Origin: Gongronella butleri
Lineage: Eukaryota; Mucoromycota; Mucoromycetes; Mucorales; Cunninghamellaceae
DNA length: 64,000 nucleotides
Direction: 5' to 3'
NCBI GenBank assembly: GCA_025201375.1
Contig: JAIWZP010000080.1
Location: 38,474-102,473 of the forward strand
How positions within the stretch are numbered: the first letter of the stretch is position 1; each line of letters starts with the position of its first letter. The translations under genes were made by a program, and so were the position numbers. Shown here in pieces: positions 44,740-55,246 of the stretch. Below the pieces are notes generated by a model, which did no database searches, had not been told where the DNA came from, and saw only the letters and a program-made list of their open reading frames with translations.

Positions 44740-47571
44740 CTAGTCGTTGGAGCCATACCGCTGGAGGAGCTGCTTGCCTTGCTCGGACACTACCTTATAC
44801 ATGAGTCTGTCCCATTGAGACGCAGACACGCCGCGTTTCATGCTAAGCACCATCCAGTGAAATTGCCCTGCAAGCTCATCGGATGGTCCAGGCCAATTAA
44901 CAATCATTTTTAGCAGGCGCCCGTATTCCTATATGACAATCAAAAAAAGACAAACATCAATACGACACGCGTTTTATGGCTTTTTTCTTTTTTTTCTTTT
45001 CTCTCAATTTCTTTTTTTTTTTTTTTGTACCTTTTGCACGGCGACGGGATTGATGCGCAATGCGAGGCCAAAGCCAGCCATGGCCGACGCCTTTTCATGA
45101 TCGTAAGGCAACGGGTCGATGCGCAGGAGCCATGCGCGCGTGTAACGTTTTAGGTGTTTTGCAAGAACATCGGGCGCCGCGAAGCCCATGCGCCCCAGAG
45201 CGATGGCCACGTTGATGGCGAGGCTGCTGCTGGTGGATGCGCGATCGCGTGACGCGTTCGTTGCTTCTGAATTGGACGATGGTGGCGCGGTTACGCGAAA
45301 CAAGTGGAGCAATTGGTCAATGATGGAGTTTGCGTCTTCCTGGAACGCGGTTGGCCATGCAACAACCATCTCGCCGAGCGCCCACGTGGCATTGCTGCAT
45401 GCCAACCGCCGGTCACCGTCGGCCGACGCCATCACTCGCAGAATAAGCGGCACAACATGCCCCAATTGCGTCCCGAGCGCCTCGTAGCATCGCGTCGCCG
45501 CCAAGTCGCCCACAAGTGCACATGCCGCTTGCACCACGTCCATGCGGTGCTCCTGGATAATTAAGGCAAGGAAGGGAAATGGGGGAAAATGTCAAAGAAA
45601 AAGCCCGTTTTTCAAAAAAAAAAATATTACCTGCAAGCAGGGCGGCAACAAGGAGAGCAGATTTGGCTTGGTGTCGTGGATGATGGGGCCCAAGTTGGTG
45701 CGCTGGCCCTGGACCATGCCGGAGATGAGGTCAAGCGACGCGACAACCAGACCCATGTCTGGTGGATCCGCTACAGACGTGTCATGGTTGGCTTGCCACG
45801 TGGTCGCAATAATCTGCACGCATCGCCCATACACAGGCCCTACATGGTCTTGGAACCGCGACCCAAAGATCGCAATCACCGTGGAAAGGCACTAAAAAAA
45901 AAAAGGTGGGCGATTTTTGAATAAAACGCGTCTTGTATTTCATTTTTTTTTTTTTTTTTTTTACCTGAAACAGGGGGAACAATTGAGTGTCTGTGTCTGC
46001 AAGGGCGTTCCACTTGTAAGTGAGGGGTGGCATGAGGGCGGCAAAGTAGTGTTCTTGATTGAGGGCGTGGCCAGCCGCCTCGGCAAGCGCATCGAGCACG
46101 TCGCAGAGCGCCTCGAGGTTTTTCGTCGGGTAGCAATCGAAGGCCATGACCATGGCGGGCACGAGCGTCTCCAGGTACGGCACCACACGCGCGCCCGCGG
46201 CTTCTTCGAGCGCCGTCAGCGCCACGCACGCGTGTACCTGCACACGCGGGTTCGCGTCCATCATCATCCGCACCAGCTGCTGCACCATCGCATCAAACGC
46301 CGCGCCTTGCCCCGCGTCAACCTGCTCAACAGCCCAATAAGCGTATCGCCCAAGCACCCAGCACCCCACAGATCGCACGAGCGGCTAAAATGACGAAAAT
46401 GAACAAAAAACGAAAAAAAAAAGTGAGAAAACGTGTCTCAATGGTCCCTTTTTTTCACTCCTACCTTGATATCTTGTAGGGAATTGAGCACCATGGGCAT
46501 ATAGTTTGGTAGTGTCGGCTGGATGACGCGTGCTGCGCCTTTATGAAATGCAATAAAAAAAAATGGGCGTCACGCGTCTTTTTCTCCTTTTTTTCCTTTT
46601 TTTCTCCCTTTTTCAAATTTACCTTCTGCAAGCACGCCAAGAGCGAGGAGGCTGCTTTCGCGCACAAGCCAATTGGCATGTACTGCAGCCGAGTCGATGT
46701 AGGCGAGAGTGGTGGCGCAGACGCGGTCTGGGTATGCTTTGGCGAGCAATTCGAGGGTGGACGCGCAGACCTGCCGTACCGTCCACTCGGAATAGAGCTC
46801 ATCGTCGTCATCGTCGTCGTCGTCATCGTCGCTCTCGTCTTCAGGACTATGATCATCGTCAGCGTCGACATGGTTGCTATTCGTGCGGCGGTGCGATCCA
46901 TTTCGTTGGTGGTAGAATCGATGCGCATCGTCCTCGTCATCTCCCTTTAGGGAAAACAGATCCATTTCCGAGTACGCGAGGCGTGGCAAGAGGGCGACAA
47001 GCAGCGTGTCGATGAGCGGGACGACGCGTGCGCGCATGGCATCGTCGCCTTTGCCAACCAATTGAGCCCAGAAATCGCACGCCCTTAAAACTACGGCATC
47101 GTGCGCATCGGCCGAGCAATGCAGCATGTACGCTAGGATGGTGTCCATCACGGGCGCAAGCTTGTCGGGCCGCGTCTCAAGAAGCATCGTCAGTGAGCTG
47201 CACACTTCTTGCCGCATCGTCGCATCCGGGTCCGCCATGAGAGCAAGCAATCCCCGCAAATATGCGTTCATGTGGATCATCAGAGCAAGCGGCTTCAGGA
47301 AAATGAACTGGCTGATCGATACAACCGACTGGACACGAATCAACCCTTGCGGATGCTGCATCGCCACAATCAGCTTTGGAAGTAGCCGATTCAGCGGCCG
47401 ATCCCCATCCAGGTCTTGATTCAAATCACGCGCACCGTCCTCGCAAATCTTGCCTACCGCATCCGACGCCATCTTGTAATTTGATTTAAAAAATATCGAA
47501 AATACGAAAAATACGAAAAATGGATTACAAATCGACTGATTTTTTTTACCCATGTACCCCATGTCTTCTCC

Positions 47572-47614
<43 letters not shown>

Positions 47615-48114
47615 TCGACGTCGCTGGCATTGGTACTATCCATCATTTGCATGAGCTGGTCGAGCAATGCTGGCCAGGCCGAGGGTTGGCCGGTCGTGTA
47701 GATGGCAGCGACGACGGAGCCAATGACGCTGCGGATGCGCGCGTCAGGGTCGGGCGCACTGAGGGCGTGTACGCAGCATTGCTTGACATACCCCAACACA
47801 TCCGCGGAAAGCTTGTAAAAATCGCTTTTTAGGTTGTTCTTGAGCGTCAGGCCCGCAATTTGACGCGTCACCACCGCCTCATGGCGCAGTCGCACGAGAA
47901 TAAACGCCAAATAGCAATTGTAGTCGGGCACCGCACGAAACGAGTCGAGTCGCTACAAAAAAAAAAGATAAACATCCATTTCTCCCCTTTTTGCAACCAA
48001 TTCAGCAAATACCTGCTGAATATCGGCACGGTCCGTGTTGTGCGGGTGGCTAGCGTCGCGTAAGAAAAGCACGAGCTCGCCAAGCCCCTCGGGCTGGGGC
48101 TGCCATTCGTCCAT
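44740..48114 (-). CDS. KAP104: Transportin (karyopherin beta-2 / Kap104)
   Basis: HEAT-repeat import receptor for PY-NLS cargoes such as hnRNP-type RNA-binding proteins. Exons (minus): 48114-48013, 47952-47614, 47472-46623, 46538-46465, 46384-45965, 45891-45631, 45552-45031, 44928-44740; 918 residues, the family's length. N-terminus MDEWQPQPEGL matches the transportin start. The IAGLTLKNNLK segment, KICEDGARDL and SQFIFLKPLALMIHMNAYL follow human transportin closely. The long acidic H8 loop (run of ten Asp, about residue 360) that releases cargo upon RanGTP binding separates this protein from Kap123/importin-4. Later repeats VRSVGCWVLGRYAYW, CSNATWALGE and DRLMYKVVSEQGKQLLQRYG complete it. 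The last exon has no internal Met and is easily missed. Intron 2 carries a T-run of 36 on the plus strand (47576-47611). Confidence 0.96.
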
Positions 48115-48388
48115 AGTGCAAAACAACGGGGACGAGCCAGAGGGGCAAGGTAAAAAAAAGAGAGAGAGAGAGAGAGAGGAGCGAAAAAAAGAAGTAGACG
48201 AGAAGAGTCTAAAAGAAAGGGAAGGCGTCCTGTAACCAGAAAAAGTAAGTGAAGGCGGCAGAGGTTGCAACGCAGAAAAAAAAAACAAGGTTGAAATGCA
48301 AAAAAAAAGAAATGTGCAGAAGGGAAAAAAAAAGCATGACCACGCTTCTGTCCACGTTTTATTGAAATGCCGCTGTCTCTTTTTAGAT

Positions 48389-49168
48389 TTAGGCGCCTTT
48401 GTACTTGTATTGCGACTTTTCAAGCATAGTGAAGCTTTCTTGCACCTGGCGCATCATGCGGATGGCCATCATGTGCATGATGAGCACCATCCATGGCAAG
48501 CCCCACAACCCCACCTCGGCCAGTGTGCACCCTTGCACTAAAAGGCACGCTAAGGGCATCAATGTGGCCGCACCCGCCGCTGCCAGCGCAGACTCGCGAT
48601 GGAGCGCGCCAATCCCGCGGTGCGCAGACGTCAATGACACAATGTCTTGCACCGCGATGCGGCACGTCGTCACGGTCGTCAGCATCGCAAGCACAATCGC
48701 CACCAGGCTGAACAGCACGCCGATCCCAGGGAATGGGAAGCGCGCCTCCATGGGCTCGGAAAAGAATGGGAATGGAAGGTATAATGGCTGATGTCGGCGC
48801 TCGTGCGTTTGAATATCATACAGGAACACAAGAAATCTAGACAAAAAGTCGATCAATTACCTCCTTTTTCTCGCCTTCTCGTTTTTTTTTCATTTTTTTT
48901 CTCGCGCAAATAATTCAAGAATTACATGGCGCAAACGAGAACACCAACAAACAAGAGGCCAATCTGCAAAAAGTGAATGGGTGGGAGGTTGAGCGTGGCC
49001 GTCGTGCCTCCAATTGTGCTTTTTTTTTTATTTTACCTGGATCAGCAGGTTGGACTTGTCGTTGGCGTCGCGCAACTCCTTTAGCAATTGCTCCTGCTCC
49101 TGCTCATCAAGGAATTCCGCAGGGTCGTCGTCGCTTGTGGACGCCGCTGCTTGTCGACGGCCGGCCAT
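48389..49168 (-). CDS. Four-transmembrane protein of unknown function
   Basis: Exons (minus): 49168-49037, 48963-48926 (38 nt), 48836-48389; 205 residues. The cytosolic N-terminus is Ala/Ser/Asp-rich and includes a helical acidic motif (FLDEQEQEQLLKELRDAN). Four hydrophobic segments follow: IGLLFVGVLVCAIFLVFLY, then VLFSLVAIVLAMLTTV, AGAATLMPLACLLVQGC and VGLWGLPWMVLIMHMMAI. The tail is short and charged (SFTMLEKSQYKYKGA). The spliced frame joins the first membrane segment seamlessly, which supports the small middle exon. I recall similar uncharacterised fungal proteins with an EQ-rich N-terminal helix but cannot name a function; an ER or mitochondrial membrane is plausible. Confidence 0.75.
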
Positions 49169-49333
49169 GGTGTGGAACAAAAAAGAAAAAAAAAAAAAAA
49201 AAGGGCGCATGATCTTGCATCCTTTTCTGTGTCGTGTACGCAAGCGCGGGCTTTGAAATCGCATTGCTTTTCAAAAAGAGAGGAATTGATTGCCCAAACC
49301 TCCTTCACCTTTTGTCTTTTTCACTCTTTTGCT

Positions 49334-50734
49334 ATGGGTCCCGCACGCCAACAGGTATAAAAAAGCATAAAAAGACGCAACAACTCTTTTAACACCCTTA
49401 TTTTTTGTTCTAGATCGACAAGGCCACGCTCGACAAACTTCTGCGTGACAAGCAGCCCGAGGGTGGTACCTACAACATCTGGCACAATCGCTACGAGGGC
49501 CAACGACCAGATTTTTCCAAAAAATAGTAAGCAGGCAGATCTCTTTGCGTGTGTTTTTATCCGTGTAGTGTCTTTCCAGTCTACTCACATGCCAATTGTT
49601 AGTGAAAAGGCCAAATTCAGATGCAATCCCTCGCGCGATACAGGCACCACCGTGGGCTCGCACAATCCCAATGCGTTCTTTTGCGTCTATTTTGCAAAGG
49701 GCATGTGTGCGCAGGGCGCAAAATGCCCCATGTGGCATCGCGTCCCCACGTTGGACGACGTTGTCGAGACCACCGTCGATTGCTTTGGACGCGACAAGCA
49801 CAGGTAAACAACCATTGAGAAGGGAAAGCGACAAAATTCGACGAAAAGTGATGCTTATTTGCCTTTTTTTTTTTCCCTTGTTTCTTTTTATGCAGCGATT
49901 TCCGTCAGGATATGGGTGGTGTTGGTGGCTTCTCGTCGATTCACCACACACTGTATGTGGGCCGCATCACTAATGTCACGGACGAAAAGATCCGCCGCCA
50001 TTTTTCAACCTGGGGAGAGCTTGAGCGCGTCCACATCCTGCGCCACAAGGGCGTCGCCTTTGTCACGTACAAATCACGCCTGTCTGCCGAATTCGCAAAG
50101 GAGGCCATGATGTGCCAGAGCCTCGACAACAAAGAGGTCCTCAATGTGCGGTATGTTTTTCTAGCGTGTTTGTTGTTTGACCGTGGATTTACTCTTTTTT
50201 TCCCTTTTTTTTTTTTTTTTTAGATGGGCCACGGAGAAGCAATTGCAGGAGGAAGGCGTGGCGGACCGCGTCGATGTGCCAGAGCCCAAAAACAAGATCG
50301 ACTTTGAACAGACGCGTGTTTACCGGCCACAATCGGGTGAGCAACAGCAATACGAGTCGGACATGCCTGCCGAGTTCACGTCGCAAAAACGCACGCTCGA
50401 GGACAGCGGACTCGACGAGATCAAGCGCCAAAAGCGCATTGAAGATCTTGATCCGTCTTTTACCGCGTTCCAAAGCACCCCCGCGCCGCCGCGCCCCATC
50501 CCCGTTGCACAACAGCCTCTTCCTCATCCTCATCCTTCGACACAACCTCATCAAGCATCATCACCCGCCCAACAAAAGGGCATCATCCCCCAAAATGTCT
50601 TGCAAAATCTCAAACACCTGTCAGGCAACCGCCCCCTCGCCTCTCCCTCCACAGCCACACCTGCCAAACCAGCCCCGGCCGCCGCCGCGTCCCTAGGCCT
50701 CGCCGACTATGGCAGTGACAGCGACTCTGACTAG
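49334..50734 (+). CDS. CWC2: Pre-mRNA splicing factor Cwc2 (RBM22-like)
   Basis: Component of the Prp19/NTC complex that contacts U6 snRNA and the intron near the 5' splice site and helps shape the spliceosome's active site. Exons: 49334-49354 (21 nt), 49414-49526, 49603-49803, 49896-50150, 50224-50734; 366 residues. Order of parts: GTYNIWHNRYEG N-terminal motif; Torus/zinc-finger region with CNPSRD and the CCCH finger FFCVYFAKGMCAQGAKCPMWH (C-x7-C-x5-C-x3-H); connector TVDCFGRDKHSDFRQDMGGVG; RRM with RNP2 LYVGRI and RNP1 GVAFVTY; then EVLNVRWATEKQ. The C-terminal tail is Pro/Gln-rich and ends in alternating Ser-Asp. Every intron here has A- or T-rich ends. It is the only plus-strand gene between 34.1 and 55.2 kb. 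Confidence 0.95.
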
Positions 50735-51674
50735 TTTTCTCATTTTTCATTGTGAATTTAATAAAAATTGATACACCTTTTGCTTTTTTTTTGTACAGTC
50801 AGAAGAAACAAGCGCGGCATCACCCTCTGCATCACAAAAAGGCGCAAAGGGCAAGCACCACGGTATGTTTTGGCCAATCTCGTGGTCTCTGCCTGGTAAA
50901 TACAACAGCCTCCCTTGATGCCACGCACACACGCACTTTGCCACTAACCACAGGAAAGCTTTAAAGGCGAATGCTTGCAGCAGGAGTCCCTATTTACATC
51001 AGAACAAGGATGAGTGCTTTCATCACAAAGTACAAAGCAAAAATGTACAAAGAAAAAAAAAAAAAGAAAAAATCAAATTGTCAGCAGCTGCCATGAGTGT
51101 ATTTCTTGCCATTCCCGCTTGAATTCGACACTTACCGCAGTCGCCGCTGCCTATTTTTTTTTTTTTTTTTTTTTTACTTTTCGAACTTTCACAGGTATAC
51201 CCACGCACGAGAGACGCGACGCGTCGACAACAGTGATGATCCACGTTTACCGTAAATGTACTTTTTCAATGCAGAAATGATTTGATACAGTATAAAATTA
51301 GAATTCTACGATTTCTGTCGTGTTTCCATGCTGCAGACGGGTGTCGTTTTCCCCGGTACGTATTATCGGAATAAGTATTTTGAAACGAACAATTTTGAAA
51401 CATTTACAGTACCATCATTCACTACCAATGTTGCCAAATGCACTTGATAAAGGGGAAGAGCTGTAATTATAATTGGTTTTAGGCATGACCAGCAGTGAGG
51501 TCCAGCTCAAATGAATCCGTGATCAAAAACGGTAAAAGCGCTTGCGTTTTGGAGACTTTGCATTGAAATTTCGGCGAGTTGATGTGCAAATACTCTGAAA
51601 ACTCGCATTTTCGATATTGGTTTGGCCGATATGATATTCGTTCGGCTCTGCCTGCGCCAAAAACACTTTTTTAT
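50735..51674. other. Intergenic region between convergent genes
   Basis: 0.9 kb; AATAAA at about 50759 serves the Cwc2 gene. A- and T-runs occur at 51054-51065 and 51154-51174. TACAGTA words are present near 51285 and 51407. No gene seen. Confidence 0.45.
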
Positions 51675-52862
51675 TCACAGGAGCTTGCTGACGGCAGCCT
51701 TTTTGTTCTGCCAATACTTTTTTCTAATCGGGTCCACATGTTCTGCTAAGAGATCGCAATACTGGGAAATAAAACCAAGTTAATAAGCGTGTCTCGTGTA
51801 CGCGTATTCTATTGCCTACCTCAAGAGCCTGGGCATTGATGGGCTCATTTGAGCTCTTGGCGTCTTGGACGTACAGATCGATCCAGGTGGAGTAAAGCTG
51901 GGGAGCGGCCACTTGCTTGTCAAGCAATTCCTTCAGGAACGCGGTGAGGGTATTGAGAGCAAGTTGCTGCTTGTCGAGAAGCCTGAGAGTCATCGCAACA
52001 AAAAAAAAAAAGTCGGGGATGAGGGCGTGTTGCTAACCCATCCTCGCGCCACGGCCATTCCACAAACACTTACGCGTGCAAATAAGCCCATCCGCAAGAA
52101 TTGTTGGGTGCCAGAGCAATTTTGCTCTTTGTATAGTCAATTTCCTGGTTAATGGTGGCAGCATCTGGCGCGGACTCTGGGCGGCTGAAGAGCAAAAAGT
52201 AGCGGTGGTTCCACGCCGAATTGTTACGGATGTCGAGGGTGATCATGTCGTTTGTGTATTGCCATTCGGCGTCCCACAGATTGAAGCGGCGGATGACCCA
52301 TTGACGGTACGACCAGGCATGGTAGTTTTTGGAGTCGTCGTCGAGAATCGCGTTGATAAAGGGCATCTCGCGGCTGCAATCGTTCAGCGCATCGACAATC
52401 ACCTGGCGATGGTGCCACACTTGATAATTCTTGACCTGGTTCTCGGCAATCATGTCCAAATAGTCCAATTCAGCCTTGAGGTCGCTGTGCAATGCAAAAA
52501 GCACTTGTTGGCGATATTGCCTGCAAAACAAAATGCATCAGGGTATATAAAATGCGAAAAAATAAAATGAAATGGAACTTACCACACGGTGTAATGCGCC
52601 GGGTTCATTTCAATGATATCCGCCAGCAGGCCCAAGACACGCTCCGACTTTTCATTTGCCTTGGACACGGCACGAAAGTAGTCCATCGCGTCCGTGTCTG
52701 TTGAAAAAGAGGGTTAAAGTCCTGTTTTTGACTTTTTGATGGCGAGGATCGCTTCTTACAATCGGCAGAATAGGCAATGGGCACCAATGGGTTGGGCCCA
52801 TCGTCTTGAGGAATAGGTGTAACGTCGGCCCACTCGGGTCGTTCGCTGTAAAAGGCTGCCAT
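51675..52862 (-). CDS. RAM2: Protein farnesyltransferase / geranylgeranyltransferase type I alpha subunit
   Basis: Shared alpha subunit of CaaX prenyltransferases, which lipidate Ras, Rho and a-factor-like proteins in the cytosol. Exons (minus): 52862-52760, 52697-52583, 52520-52074, 51982-51820, 51761-51675; 304 residues. The start [32 protein letters not shown] is cited only as a location (1-32). It is followed by the DAMDYFRAV segment and the alpha-subunit PPTA repeats: [41 protein letters not shown] and a degenerate CGWAYL. The Lys of KNYQVWHHR is the family's catalytically important position. The final exon encodes [17 protein letters not shown], matching the conserved C-terminal motif, and has no Met. 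The protein is complete. Confidence 0.95.
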
Positions 52863-53057
52863 AATGCACGAAATTAAAAAGAAAGAAATAAAAAGGCACG
52901 GAAGAAGTACAACTCGCTCTTCGCGGCAAGTCGCAACAACGGTAAAAGCACGAGCGGAGAATCAATTCGTTCTGACAATGCAAGTGCGCGTCTGAAACGG
53001 AAGGTGTGGTGGGGTGGGCATGAACATTTTGCTTTTTAATTGCAAATATGATGCTAA

Positions 53058-54815
53058 TCAGGAAAATTGCACAATGACGGCAGCATTGGCCAGACCAGCT
53101 TGCTGGATTTCTTGATCCAAGATGTCAATGAGCTGCTGACGGTTGAACACCAACTATAAAAAAAAAAGAAACAAAAGAAAAAGTGAGAAATGACGGCCAA
53201 AAGTCCAATTGGGGCGGTTATCTTACCTCAAATGGCCTGTCCTGGGTCTCAGGGCCAAGGCTCTTTACAAATTCAAACATATAGCGGACGGGGTCGGTTT
53301 TTAGGAAACGACGAATGACGCGTGAACCATCGGCCATGCGGAATTGGATGCGTGTCGAGTTTGCCATATCGGTCGTTTCGGCGCGCTTGACAGGGAGGAT
53401 GGTATCAAAGGCATTGGTGGGGATGCTGGCCGACGGGCTGACGATCAAATTATCGTCTTCGTCAATCAGGTTCTCGTCGCTCTTTTCGCTGCTGCCCGGG
53501 AGGTACGAGGACGAGGCCGCGCCTGCTGATGATGATGGCGCATCGTCCGCACTTGTCTCTTGCAGGGACGCATTAATGGCCGCATTCAATTGCTCTTCTT
53601 CGCTCATTTCCGACACGTTTGTCTATAAAATCAAAAAAAAAAAAAAGCTTAGCGGCCAGCTTTTTTCTCGCTCTTTTTTTTGATGTGTGTACTTTGGACT
53701 TTTTGACGCTAGGAGGCCGGGCCACCTCGGGGGATTGCTGCTCGAGGAATTCAGTCACTGAAAAAAAAAATCAAATCAATCAAAAAACGCCCTTTTTCCT
53801 TTTTTCTTTGCCCATCCCCCCTGTTTTTACCTTCTAGCATAAAATCCGAAGGAGCCAGGGACTTGCTCCATGTCTTGACGGACTCGCCTGTGCGGGGGTC
53901 CACTATGGCGATGTGAGGGAAGCGGCGGACAGAGTAGAGATTGGTGAAGCGCTGGCCCTCGGGGGTGGAATTGCCATATTGTAAGAAGAGGAAAGATTCG
54001 CGGACGATTTCCTTGATGAATGGCTCGCTCCAGAGATCGCGATTGAGGACTTGGCAGGCAAATTCGGAAGGGTCTTGGATATTGACAATGAGCCATTTTG
54101 ATTTTTGGCGTGCTTCTGAGCGTGCATCCTCGAAAGACCCGCGATACATGATGTCAAAGGGCGGGCGGAAGAGGTCAGCCAGGCGGCGGGCCTTGCTAGC
54201 GGATGTCTGGCTGCTGTTGCTGTTGGGCGAGTCCCCGGGCGAGCCCGAGTTGGACCGTGGTACGGATGCCATCATGGACGAATCGCCCTGGTTGAAGATG
54301 GATGGCTGCTGCTGGGGCTGCGTACCGCGTTGCTGGCGTCGTCCCATCGGAGGACGATTGAACATGCCAAAGTCAAAGTCGGCCGCCGACGGGCCACCTG
54401 CAAGAATCTCTGTTCGAGGTGCAATTGGCGCACGCACCTCATCCGTCGCGGGCACACGCGAGCGCCGCGCATCCTCCTGCTCTTGTAATTGTCGCGCTAG
54501 AGCCTCGTCGCTCGTCAATTCCTGCACGTCGGCACCAGGACTTGAAAATTGTGAAGGCGTGCCAGATGGTGCCGTCGTTGTCGTTGTCGTCGGCGCTGCC
54601 GCACCGCCACCCAGGCTGGCTCCGTCATTTTCCAGAAACAGCGAGATCGCTCGCTCCACGTCTTGATCGGCCACCTAGGACACAAATAAAAAGGTCATCA
54701 GGCAAAAAAAGATCACAAAAGACAACCAAAAGCCACGTACCTGCAGATAATCGTGAGCCACGCTCTCTGAGGCGCCCGTGATCATAATAAAGTTGCTGAT
54801 ATTTTCGTCACTCAT
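53058..54815 (-). CDS. UBA-UAS-UIM-UBX protein (UBXN7 / Ubx5 type p97-Cdc48 adaptor)
   Basis: Adaptor linking the Cdc48/p97 ATPase to ubiquitylated targets and cullin ligases. Exons (minus): 54815-54741, 54674-53831, 53757-53693, 53622-53227, 53153-53058; 491 residues. Order: N-terminal UBA-like helices (NFIMITGASESVAHDYLQVADQ, about 8-29, continuing to ERAISLFLEND); a disordered Ser/Thr/Gln region; a UAS thioredoxin-like domain (FRPPFDIMYRGSFEDAR, WLIVNIQDPSEFACQVLNRD, FLFLQYGNSTPEG, FPHIAIVDPRTGE); a UIM-like helix (SEEEQLNAAINASLQET); and a C-terminal UBX domain beginning STRIQFRMADGSRVIRRF and ending AAVIVQFS. In the UBX loop the usual FPR motif is not evident, which could change p97 affinity. 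Confidence 0.92.
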
Positions 54816-55057
54816 GATAGAAACAAAGAAAGTGGGGAGAAAAGAGAAACAAAAAACGGCGAATGATGAAAAAAGGGTCTTTTTAGCGTGCGACGCGCGT
54901 TCTCCCCGCCAATCGTCGTATTTTTCCGCGGATTTGGCCCAGCTACGGACCGCGCGCGAATGGTTGATTATTTTATTCACGTGCTCACTGGCCCTCGCAG
55001 ATCGGTAAATAGAACACTAGCCACTAAAACCTCGAAAAGTGCACCCTTTATTTCGTT

Positions 55058-55246
55058 TTAATGCATGTCCTCGCCCACCAAAAGCGTGCTGTAGCCCTCC
55101 TTACCGGGCATATACTTGCCGAGGCTACCAATGGCATGGTTGGCCAGGAAAAAAAGGGGAAGAGGGAAAAACATGAAATTGAGGGCCCGAATGGCGTCGC
55201 ATAAAGTGTGTTTGCGGGCAAAGTCATCCCAAACGGTCTGTGGCAT
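55058..55246 (-). CDS. 62-residue membrane protein
   Basis: ATG at 55246 to TAA at 55058: a short N-terminal helix (MPQTVWDDFARKHTLCDAIR), one hydrophobic segment rich in Phe/Pro/Leu (FMFFPLPLFFLANHAIGSLG) and a polar end (KYMPGKEGYSTLLVGEDMH). An AATAAA signal on the minus strand (TTTATT at 55047-55052 on plus) follows the stop within 10 nt, the same tight arrangement as at other genes here. The layout resembles small subunits of mitochondrial membrane complexes, but I cannot assign it to any named family. The frame is open upstream (to about 55315) and a small upstream exon is possible because CTCCAG precedes the ATG. Confidence 0.55.
   Translation of the reverse strand: MPQTVWDDFARKHTLCDAIRALNFMFFPLPLFFLANHAIGSLGKYMPGKEGYSTLLVGEDMH

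Noticed and set aside
44740..48114. First read as importin-4/Kap123
   Set aside because: The N-terminus, the long acidic H8 loop and exon-by-exon similarity fit transportin (Kap104) better.
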